A stretch of DNA of 64,000 bases from Progne subis subis (taxonomy: Eukaryota > Chordata > Aves > Passeriformes > Hirundinidae). The position numbers were made by a program, and so were the translations under genes. Numbering within the stretch: position 1 is the first letter of the stretch; each line of letters begins with the position of its first letter. The stretch lies in NCBI GenBank assembly GCA_022316685.1, contig JAKJHU010000054.1, positions 1,798,001 to 1,862,000 on the forward strand, given 5' to 3'. The notes beneath the pieces were generated by a model that did not search any database, was not told the origin of the DNA, and saw only the letters and a program-made list of their open reading frames with translations. Shown here piece by piece: positions 53,789 to 64,000 of the stretch.

Positions 53789-56700
53789 AAGAGCTCTAGA
53801 ATGTTACTCATCTCTTGAAACTCTTACAAAAAGAAGAGACTTAATAATGTACTATCCTCCCTGCCTACTCCATCCTACTCTTCCCCCTATAAAAGGAAGA
53901 ATTGCTCCTTTGGGCTACAGCAATTTAGGAACTTCATGCAGTTTAACAAATTCCCTATCTCTTGGCTGGAGCTGTTTGGCTCCCACAGATGAATCAGAGA
54001 AGTCCATAAACGTCTGGAGGATTCCTACAGACTTTTTCTTGCATGACTATATATGGCAACTACAGATCAAGTTATCTGCCATCATTTCAACCTAAGCTTC
54101 AAACTTTTTACCTTATTCCTGGCTTTGTGGCAAACTTCCCTCAGCTGCAGCACTGGTAATTAGACATAAACCGACAACTACTCTTCTCAAAAGCATTTTC
54201 CCACTCATTGCAAGGCAGTAAAAAAAAAACTTGAATGAAGATATACTGAAGTAAAAATTAACTTTGGTCAGTGCCTCCTGCCCCTCAGCAATCCATTTCT
54301 GTGAGGAGTGACCCAGACTGTGATGCTGTGGAGCTCGTGTTCTCATTCCCACTCTTCTGCTGTTATTGAAGGTGCACCTCACCAAACAGCAGATGTTTTC
54401 CCTCACTTATTACCTGAAACACCAAGTAACACCAAGTGCCATGAGAAGTCAAGCACAAACTGGCAATAGAGGCAAAATCCACACTTAAAAAAAAAAAAAG
54501 GTCAAAACTGCCAGACTGATGTGCAGAGGGACTTACAAAGGAATTCCAGAAATGCCTGCAACACCCTTTATCCAGAGAAATACTCAATAAACTTCTTCCT
54601 ATCACCATCTTTTATACATCTGATCATTTTTACAAGATGCTGAAGTGTGTACTTCAAAGCCAGCAGCATGTGATACAATATTGAAGGCTTTTAGCTGCAT
54701 CCAAAACCTTCTCTGTGCATCCAAAGCATAGGGTACATCAAGTTCAAGCACCTTCTTTAAGCTAAATATCCCTAAAATTCCTCAAAACAGACATCCAGGG
54801 CCACTGAGGCTCAAGGCAGGAGCTCCTCAAAGCCAGGAGTGAAACAGGGTGAGCGAACTTGAAAGACTGGAAGCCAACACTGAGTTTTGGATGCAAAAAA
54901 CCACCACAGGGCTCACTTTTAAATGGCATTTAAAGCAAACAACCAAAGCCAGCCTCTTCCTGGGCAAGAGGATTTGTATTTCTACAAATAATGGCCCTCA
55001 GCAGATGAGGAAGGTCGCTCTGAGCAGTGGGGGAGAGTCACAGAGGGCTGAGAGCTGCCAACACAAAATATAACCACGGTCATGCCCCGTCCAGTGAAAC
55101 ACTCCTAGGAAATGCAGACAAAATAGTGAAAGAAAAAGCTCCTGCTCAGAGGAGATGGTATCTTACCCAGCTGCTTATTAACACCGTGCAGTTAAAACTA
55201 GTTATTTTAAATTCCTAAAGGCACGCCGTGTCTGGAGATGCAGTGTTTGAATCAGCACTCCTAAGACCCAAAGAGTATCGGGTTTTCCCACCTGGCTACA
55301 GCCTTCCAGGTGCTGACATTTCTGAACCACGGAGCTCCATCTTAGCCAGGTCAGGAGAGGCACTGGGGACCACCACGAGGGGAGAAAAAGGTAAAATTGG
55401 GCAAGTGATGTCACAGAATCTCTGAACTGGTGTTATTTAATCGAACAACTTATCTGATTTTATAACTTCTATTCACTGGATCCTGACCGTCCACTTATAA
55501 AATGATGTAATTGCTCATTTTTTAAACTGATTTTGGAATGGCTTGTGGAGCATGGGATGGCCCATGAGACCTGAGGACTGAGATATTCACCCATGCCAGT
55601 GATCCATCAGAACAGACGAGATTATTTTTGACGCTGCTCCCTGAAGTTTGTGTAAGAACAAGGAAACATTTGGGTGCCATCATCAGATAGCAGGAGCACA
55701 AACAACTGTTAGCACCTCTGGGGAGAGAGCTGGTATCACTCCTGCATTCCACCGGTGGTTTTTCCTTAGGGCAGATGTAGGGAAAGCTCTGCACAACAAA
55801 AACTCCTGCTGGGTCCAGTTCCAGCTGCAGAGTGGGACTGCACAGAGCAGCTCCCCTCACTGCCATCTGATTCCTTCCAGCCTTGTCACACCAATAATCT
55901 GAATTTTCAGGGTGGTTCTTGCTGCTGCTGCTGAGCTCCCAGGGCTGTGATTCTCCCAGATTCATGGCTGGAGCAGGGATTTCTGACCTCTCAGCACAAC
56001 TCCTGCTCCCTGTCCCCCCAAGTCCCTTCGTGCTCAGCACCCTCCTTTTGACCAGGAGTTCACTTTTGGGATAAACAGGCCATTAGTGGGATCCAAACCA
56101 GCCGAGGTCATTCCCCCATAAACAACTTCTCCACTGTTTCCTCAAGGACTTTGCTCCCTCTCGTTTTTCTGCCCAATTTTTTTAAACTGATGCTCGGGAG
56201 CATTTCCCATTGAAAACCAGCGCACTGAAGTGTGTAATATGTCCCTAAAACATAAATATTTGCCAGATTGTCATACAGAAATACTTCATTATCTTTTCAG
56301 TAACTAGGTAAAATGCAAAAACTTAGTTTGCGACAGCATGAAACACTCCCTGAAAGTGTGAAAATTATTGCTTATTTTCATGTAAACTTTGGAGGATTAA
56401 AGTATAAATCACACTGTTTACATTAAGTGATCAGAAGAATTCCAGTTGATGTGAGTAGGAAGCTGCAATTATTAACATTTTTTTCCGAACCCGGGTCTGT
56501 TAACTAATAGCTTTTTCACCCCTTATCAGCTGCACAAACAACAATGGATTTTAAATCAACTAAATGACCTGTGAACTTCTCCTAAACGGGGGGCACATAA
56601 TTTAAGTTTTGCAGGAGTCAGGAGGGCTCCTCAGAGGGGCACATGTGGAGAGAGTTAAAGCTTCAAATTGCTATTTTCTCCCCCTTCACTCAAGTGTCAG

Positions 56701-56921
56701 CTGTGATAAGCCAAAATTAACAACCCTACACTGAACCACTTCAAATGAAGGGGGGAAAAAAAAAATTCTTCTTGCTATTCTAGGTATTTTAAGTTGCATA
56801 TGAGCACGGTGGCTAAATATAGGCAGTGACAACAAGAGACAGCATTGTCCCTTTGGGCACATTGAATATTATCTCAGAATTCCCATCTTCCTGGGCTGAG
56901 CCTCCAGCCTCGGGCTGGGGC

Positions 56922-57056
56922 TTTTTTTTTTTTTTTTTTTGGTTGTTTTTCTTACTTAGCAAAACGTGTATTAACTCCTACTTCGTTTTAGATGAAGCAG
57001 TTTAACAAAAAAGTGTATTTAAGGAAAAAAAGAAAAGGGAAAAAAAAAAAAAAAAA
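56922..57056. repeat. T19 and A17 tracts about 100 bp apart
   Basis: T19 lies at 56922-56940 and A17 at 57040-57056, in inverted relation with unique AT-rich sequence between them. They could pair in a single strand. No transposon ends were recognised. Confidence 0.85.
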
Positions 57057-58302
57057 GGAAATTTTGATTCTGCAAAAGCACCAGAAAGCTTTCCAATAAT
57101 TTCCCCAGCTCTGTGTTACTGCACATAGAGCAGATGCCTCTGCTTTCAGAAAGGACTGTCACTCTTTTTTTAAAACTAGGAGGGCATCAATATGAAGCTT
57201 TTACAGCTTATAAACCACAAAACCAAGCTGGTATTTTTGGACGTAAAATTGTCTTTTTCTCCAGAAGTCACGCGCTTCTCTTCCAGGTTTCAATCAGAGG
57301 TGTAAGGGACAAAATCAATAACTGCTAGTTTTAAAACACTTCCTAGGAGTGCAGCTACATCATCTGGAAACAAGCAGACTCACATGAGCCTTTAATATTG
57401 AACAGGACCAGACTTCCAGAGGACACAGCCACTCCTGACTCCTGCAGTATTTAAATACCGCTGAGTGACAGGAACGTTTCTGCTTAATGTACCCAATGCA
57501 CTCAGAACATTGACAACACTTCATTTTAAAGCCAGCTTCTATATGAAGTTTAATTTTTAAAGCCATCTATAAATTATCAATGATGTCTCTTCTGAAAAAT
57601 GTCAATTCCTATCCCTTAGGCTGGCAGAATTCCATCTATTTTGTGTAACGTACCTCTTCATATTCGAGCAATTTTAAAGCTCTGTTGACATACGGTTTTC
57701 ACGGGAGATATTGCTCTTGTAGGATTTGGTTATTAAGACAAGTCTTGCTCTAATGTAAGGATGACAATAAATACACACAACTCTTCTGGACTATCTCCCC
57801 TGGCTCTGACTGGTTTGAGAAGTGACAGCTCCAAAGACTCCATAAATCCCCCAGAGCAAGAGACCCCTTCCACGTCACACAAACCCACGGTGACAGGAGC
57901 AAGCAGCTGCAGGAACCCGTTTGTATTTCATCCATAAAGTGTGGGGGCATCATCAGCACGAATTCCTGCAACCCAGACTCGTTTATTGTGACAATGGACG
58001 AGCATGGGGCTGTCACCACGGACCCAAACCCTCAGCCAACCCCCGATTTGGGTTTTTCCAGCCCAATTAATCGTACAACACAGGCACAGTTTAGCACAGT
58101 CATTTCTTCAGATGTTGGGAAGTAACACTGTGGCTCGTTAAAATGCAATTAGGGTTGGTTTTATGCCCTTATGACGTTACAAAAGGAGGGATAAAAATAA
58201 TTTTCAAAAGTCCACAGTCATCTTCCAAACTTTGTACAATGCACATTGCTTCGACATTTTAAAGAACACACACATTAAAAAATATCTCATCTTTGTTTTC
58301 AA

Positions 58303-58342
58303 GTCTAATACGCTCTTTCTGCTTCTAATACGCTCTTTTTGC
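58303..58342. repeat. 20 bp tandem duplication
   Basis: The segment tctaatacgctcttt is repeated after 20 bp in two adjoining copies with minor differences. It is a local duplication in intron 2. Confidence 0.85.
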
Positions 58343-60773
58343 CAATTTTAATTCCCTCCCCAGTAAGTTACTGTGTCCCTGTGTCAGAGGCATCCCCTGA
58401 AATCAAAAATAGGTTTCAAGAAAGTTTAATCTTGAAGCAACAACTGCGCCACGTGCTCTGGTTCTGTATGAACATATAAACTGTCACCAAATCCTCTCAC
58501 AATATTTGTCATTCAGCAGCAAAACTGACACTGCCTGCTTGTGACTCTGTAATTGTGGAGCAGCGTCTGCTGGATGCTGAAATCCTGCTTTCTGGTCATG
58601 GCAAACATAAATCAAGGAAAAAAACCTGCTCTATTAAATCTATTTGCTCTGGGAGAACGGGGATTTATCATCCTGTAAAACAAGTGGTCAATAAGATTCA
58701 GAAGTGCTTAGACCAGATCTTGATGAATCAGGATGCCACAGGTGACGCTGAAATTGTATTTGAAAGGAATCCACGAGCAGAAAGGTGAATGCTCTATTTA
58801 TCCCAGTCTACAGACAGGCTGGGGATTAAAAGCATCACTAACACAGTAGGATTTTCTCTCTGCATCCCCTCGGGGAGGGTCCTTAACAGGCTGTCCCAAG
58901 GGGCAAGAGCAGTAAGAGAGGACACAGGGCTGCTTTAAGGAAATCTAAAATGGATTTTTTTTTTTTAGACAAAACAGCTTCCAGGAGTTTCCCGTCACCA
59001 CACAAACCTCGAGCAAGTGCAAAAACCAAGTTTCAGCAGCAGCAAGAGCAGGTCAGGTCCAGGGGCCCTGAAGGGAAGCAGCGAGGGGAGAAAATTTACC
59101 GGGAATCCTTTGAATGACTCAGGAATGGCCGGGCATAATCCCTGCCTCCATCACATGATGATTCCCAACACAGAAGGGAGCCTGGCTTCTCACCCAGGAC
59201 AAGAATTTGGTCCCAAAGGACAGAAAGGAAGCTTAAAGAGCACAACCACGTAATTAATAAAGAAATGAATATAGGTGTATTGTAATGGCAACATTGGGAG
59301 TTATTAAATTAACCACAGACTAATCCCTTTTTTTTTTCCCCTCTTTTTGAACAGGGAAATCCAATTCCGCCACTTTATATGTTGCTGTTCCAGCAACTTA
59401 AACATTGTGTGGAATCAACACCCTTCCCTAGGACAAAGCCCAGCTTTAGAGCAGCACACAAACCCTCCCAAAGGATAAAAACTCCGATCTCCCACGGCAT
59501 CCAGCCAGCCAGGGGCTGAACTTGGATGGAGAAACCGCATCTGGTTTCACTTCCCAGGAACAAAACAAAACTCACAGGCACCATTCATTATCAACGGGGT
59601 CCAACGCGAAGGCTTTCAAATACACTTTCAGGACTAATTAAATGCTTGTTTAAAGCTGCAGTGAATGTAAATACTAAACTGAAAGTGACCCGATTCGCTC
59701 GCCGCGTTTTGTGCCCGATTATCTCGGTGGAGAACGAGCTCCTGGCGCTCCGGCCTTGCGCTGGAGGATCAATTTCCTGTTCACATCAAGGCTGCTGAGG
59801 AAACCTTCCCCACATTTGATTCGACTTAAATTCAAGTGTCTGCTGTGCCTTAGACACGGCGCTAGACACAGAGAACGTTTTCTGACTGGGAAGGGTAATG
59901 TTTTGAATTTAGGGGCTAAACGGTGTGACTTTTGCCATTAGACTTGTGCCAAAATTCGAGGATGCTCAAGGCAGCCAGACCTCTCTCCCTGTCACCTGAG
60001 GGCTGGGACACCACAGCAACTCCTCACAGGAGCTCCACAACACCTCGTCTGGGTTTCAGCTTTAACACAGCAACACACACTGGTGAGATCTACTCATCCT
60101 CTGCATTCGATGTGGCTGAGGAGGGAAATGAGATTCATAAGCTGCAGCCTTCATTCAGTTCCAAAGCATTATCTAGGAGCTAAAAAAAGACATCATTTGC
60201 TCCTACTACTGTTCCTTTTGCCAGTTCCTTATAAAGCCAGCCTGTCTTGCATCTTTGATGTCAGGAACTCCATATTTTAAGCCCTGTAGCAATAATACAC
60301 TGTTTATTTCCGTGCTTCTTTCACACCAAGGTGAAAATTCCTAAAATTTTATAAACGTGTGCCACAGTAACACAAAGAAAAAATCCAGAGGACACTCAAG
60401 CTGTCTCTGTGCTGGCCTCTGCCAGGGAAGGATGCAGCCTTGCATCAGACAGAATCTAAGAGCCCAGACAGATGCAGTCGGAGGGAGAGGCACAACCAAA
60501 GAGCATGCAAAGGGAAAATAGGAGAGGCCGCGTCTCTCCGAGAGCCAGGAGACATTTTTACACAGCATTCTTCACCGGGAACATCACGGGATAAAAAAAA
60601 ATAAATGAGTCCAGTGTTTGCACTTCGATAGATATCCAGTTTCAGGCTGTGACAGAAGAGGCAGCACAACCCAAATTAAAGGCACTGCTAACAGCGCCCG
60701 TTGCTCTTTTATTGCGATTGTTAAAAGTCACATTAGTATAAATTTGTGAAGTGTTTTAACACTTTTTCATTCG

Positions 60774-60854
60774 AGCTTAATTAATTTTCATAGGAGTTTC
60801 AGCTTAATTAATTTTCATAGAAGTTTGAGCTTACTTAATTTTCATAGGAGTTTG
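60774..60854. repeat. 27 bp tandem repeat, three units
   Basis: Three adjoining 27 bp units start at 60774, 60801 and 60828. Each begins agctta and contains attttcata followed by a gagttt- or aagttt-type end. Units differ at only a few positions. The unit is AT-rich and contains ttaattaa-like palindromic sequence in the first two copies. Confidence 0.92.
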
Positions 60855-61089
60855 ACAATCTTCTCATTTGTTGTTGGAATCACAACACGAGTTTTCCATA
60901 TGCAAGGCAAATATCGGCTCAAAAAGTCATTTTTGGACTTGTTTTTGTATTTCACAACCAAAAATACTTCCAGTGTAAACTGTTAACTGAAGCCCTGACA
61001 AGTTTTATTATAAATATTCCCAGCTTTAAAGAGAAATTTGAATATATTCACTTCGTGTATGTTCAAGACAGTTTAGGTCTGACAGCTTC

Positions 61090-61500
61090 GGATTATGCCT
61101 CATTTATATGGAGCAGCGATCAAACTCGTTAATACGTGAGAGAACCGAAGAGGCAGAGGGTCGTGAGTCAAACAGCGCGAGCAAAGTTGTCGAGGAATGC
61201 CAACAGCTCATGAGGATTTACTCAAGGTGCTCGTTTTCGCGGTCCCCCGTGCCAAGGTGCGCGGAGGAGAGGAACAAGCAGGGAGGAGGTGGGAGCAGCG
61301 CTGCCGTAAGCCGAGGAGGAAGCTCTTACTCTGCCCATCGTTCAGGCCGTGCGTTCTCAGCGACAGGAGCCTCTCCTCTCAGCCAAGGCGAGCCATCTGA
61401 CAGCACAGGTAAAGCTTCGCTCGCAGCTTTCCTCCCGCCCGCTCCCGCGCTGCCCAGCGCCACCGCAGTAATTTAAGAAGCGTTCGTGCAGGGGGAAATC
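61090..61500. promoter_or_regulatory. intronic CpG-rich island (candidate)
   Basis: About thirty CpG dinucleotides fall within roughly 400 bp, against a CpG-poor background in intron 2. On the plus strand, acagcacag followed by gtaaag (about 61401-61415) is a good 5' splice site within the island, which would fit an antisense or divergent first exon. This is inference. No TATA box or conserved protein was recognised. Confidence 0.5.
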
Positions 61501-62320
61501 AAATCTCACTGTGAAGCGGCGTCTCCTTAAGATTCATTTAATCTTCTGATAACGCAAGCTGTGCACACACAATCGCTGAAGATGATAATCTCCTGTATGT
61601 AACACTAAGTCTGCTATTATTCCATTTATTAAAAAGTGCTATAATAATGTTTTGTGCATACATGTACTAAAAAGACAAGTGGATTAGGAGATGGAAATTC
61701 AGGGTGCTTCTTCCTTACAGCGTGTGGCTGCCTAATGCCTCCAGTTTCTTACGTACAGACATGGTTTAGCATGTTTTGCATCAGAGCTCTGCCAACAGCA
61801 GCTCCTCTGGCAAGAGCCAGAGGCCCCCACACCTGATTTTTGGGGGAAGGATAACCTCAGATCACAGACATATTCACTCATTATCAGTTGTTTTTCCTAA
61901 GTAAATAAATCATCAGCAGATGCAACTATTAGGGGAAAAGGGAGTGCTGATTGATTTGGCATAAACCCTTGTATTTCTGACATAAGAATCACTGGTTACT
62001 CCTATCCAAAACATGCTCATCAAAGTGATCAAATTTACTCTTTAAGAGGTATGGAGCGCTTTTGAACCAAAAGACAGAGGATTAAGAAATCTCTCGGCCT
62101 CTCTCAGAGCCACCCCAGGCTCCTGAGCGCCCCGAAGCCACTGCAGCACACAGGGAACGCTTCCCTCAGGGACAAGGCACAGAACTGAGCCGCACATGCG
62201 CCCCTGGCTCTGCCTGGGATTTCCTGCTCAGACCAGGGCACCAGACAGAAATCCTGGGCTGGGAGCCAGCCTCCTCCAGCTCTGCCTGGACAACATTTCC
62301 AGGCCAAAGGGAGGAAGAGA

Positions 62321-62380
62321 GAGAGAGGGAGAGAGAAAGAGAGAGAGGGAGAGAGAAAGAGAGAGAGGGAGAGAGAAAGA
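62321..62380. repeat. 20 bp GA minisatellite, three identical units
   Basis: The unit gagagagggagagagaaaga occurs three times in succession with no mismatch, at 62321, 62341 and 62361, inside a wider polypurine tract (about 62308-62384). Perfect identity suggests recent expansion or ongoing length variation. Confidence 0.95.
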
Positions 62381-64000
62381 GACTGACTTTTTTTTTCTTC
62401 TTCTAAGAGGGAGAACACCAGGCTTATTTTAGCACTGAAAATGTCTGTTTATTTCTTCATGTCGTCTCTGTGAACTTTGAGGAACCAGAGTTGTCATTAA
62501 AGACAACACACACCCAAGTGCAAGTTACTTCTGTTCTTTCTGTGTGTGCAGATCTCCTGATCCTCCCTCTGCTTTCTCTCCCACCACTCCTTCAGCTGGA
62601 AGTGAACTCTGGCTGCATTAGCACAATATTCCTTGGGGCAAGAGCCAGTAAATAAAATTTATTAACATCTCACAGCACCGACTTCAAACCACCGTGGGCT
62701 CTGGGCTGAGCTCATTTCTCCAGGTGCTTATGCAGAAGTCTCCACCTGACCACTCTTTTGTACCAGAAAATTAATGGCAATCACATCTTGAATTTTTCAA
62801 TCAAGCGATACTTAGAAACTACTGACAAAAGGCCACTTCTAAATTACTCTGATGGCAACTTTCTCATTACACAGCCTGTGTAAAGCTGGTCCCAGCAAGC
62901 TCTTTTAAATTATAACCCGCACCACACTCACTGGAGACAGGTTTTCTGCTGAATTTTCCTGCTTAAGCTCCATAGCACAAACTGCTAGAGACTGGTTCCA
63001 GGTAACTTATTAAACAGCACAGCTGATAGATGTGAAATGGCTTTCCCAATCATCTTAACCTTTTCTGACCTTTCCTGTCCTTGTCAATGGCCACACTGAG
63101 TTCCAGCCCCGGTCTCTGGGTGTTCTCGGTGCTTTATCTCAGCAGTGCTGCGGGGCCACACAAATTGCTGTAATGTGCCACCTCCTGACATTAAAGCCAA
63201 AAGGGGAAAATAAAGGGCAGGATTTCTGATGCATTTCTTCACTGTTTTGAATACAAGCCATTAAACCAGAAAAAATAGGGTAATATTAAATTAACCGACT
63301 CAGATTTTTAACGTGGTATTTCATTCCAGCAACCTCGCTGCTTTATAAAAAATACAGTTCACTAGTGGTCTACAGTCAAGGTATGCAATAACCATGCTCA
63401 GGTCAGAATCTTATAGGCTACAGAGAAGTCTCAAGACACTAAGATTAAGTAAGTAGCAATCTCTCATGCTTCCAAGGAAAAAAAGGGATTTTGAAAGCAT
63501 TACATCATTTTTTTAGAGTGAGAATTCTTTCGAAAATTGGTACTAAAAATTTAATCCTATGATCTATGCAATTCGGTCTTGAACAATTAATGTCTCTTAT
63601 GAAATAGCTGCTGTTTTCAGCTTGAAGCCCATGTATTTCAACTGTGTGTCAGTAACATGATTTATCATAGAAGGATTTGTGAAAAGCCAAATACTCGTTC
63701 TGCCAATAGCAGCAGCATTTTGAAGTCCAGCAATGGCCTCACACCCACAAGCTGTGGAGGACAGACCTGGCTGTGATTCCTCCCATCACTCATACCCCTT
63801 CAACCTCCTGTTTTCTTCCTCTTTCTGCTTTTAAATGGAGCTTAAAGTGACTCTTGATCCGAATATTACATGTAAACCTTAGCAGAGAACATTTAGAAGT
63901 GGTAATTGCTAACCATTTCCCTCGATAATTAGCTTATAAAAAGGTGTATTTTTAATGTGGATTGCCAAACTCTCCGCTAATCATCTCACACCACTTCCCC

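Larger units (their letters stand above)
44204..64000 (-). other. CUX1: CUX1 intron 2 (partial)
   Basis: This is the sequence upstream of coding exon 3 in the direction of transcription. It runs off the right edge, so the intron is longer than 19.8 kb. I looked for the preceding exon (human RELDATATVLANRQ, about residues 22-58) and did not see it. The stretch holds CR1 fragments near 45.1 and 48.9 kb, a G-rich polypurine tract at 53.4 kb, a GTT-rich tract at 53.7 kb, tandem repeats at 47.2, 58.3, 60.8 and 62.3 kb, and a CpG-rich island near 61.1-61.5 kb. Open frames here do not resemble proteins I know. Confidence 0.85.

Noticed and set aside
53730..54095. Plus-strand frame starting with a hydrophobic leader-like LLLLLFWVF run
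   Set aside because: The run is encoded by the GTT/T simple repeat and is not a signal peptide.
44204..64000. Search for CUX1 coding exon 2 (RELDATATVLANRQ...)
   Set aside because: No matching minus-strand sequence was seen. The exon probably lies beyond the right edge.

Overview
The window is vertebrate nuclear DNA, most likely from a bird and perhaps a songbird. The main evidence is at least four clear copies of the avian CR1 LINE 3' end, which appears as 'ggttgggttggaaggg'-type sequence in either orientation. Compact introns with conventional GT-AG borders and no bacterial-style operons fit the same conclusion. This assignment is inferred from repeats and was not tested by database search.

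The only protein-coding gene I can support is the 5' half of CUX1 (cut-like homeobox 1, also the source of the CASP isoform), on the minus strand. Six consecutive coding exons were found by reading the minus strand for the N-terminal coiled coil. They lie at 44203-44156, 30637-30559, 16487-16350, 13000-12876, 10899-10823 and 10080-10014, and correspond to human coding exons 3 to 8, roughly residues 59 to 236. All have canonical splice sites, and the codon phases agree from one exon to the next. The preceding exon (about residues 22-58) and the following exon (starting ADEIEMIM in human) were looked for and not seen. They should lie to the right of 64000 and to the left of 1.

The most checkable anomaly is in the sixth coding exon (12876-13000). 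It is 125 bp, whereas its residues and flanking phases require 124. An extra C (plus strand) at about 12934-12935 shifts the frame and brings in a TGA four codons later. This is either an assembly or consensus error or a real loss-of-function allele.

The rest is intron. Layout: 1-10013 is intron 8 (partial), 10081-10822 intron 7, 10900-12875 intron 6, 13001-16349 intron 5, 16488-30558 intron 4, 30638-44155 intron 3 and 44204-64000 intron 2 (partial). The introns hold CR1 fragments, a probable LTR at 36666-37222, microsatellites and several minisatellites. The minisatellites have periods of 21 bp at 21489, 27 bp at 60774 and 20 bp at 62321. There are two CpG-rich islands at about 21390-21860 and 61090-61500, and AT-rich blocks dense in homeodomain-type sites, notably 20955-21095. 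The islands and AT-rich blocks are candidate regulatory elements of CUX1, but the sequence alone does not show that they act. I found no rRNA, tRNA, CRISPR array, phage or other novel multi-gene system.
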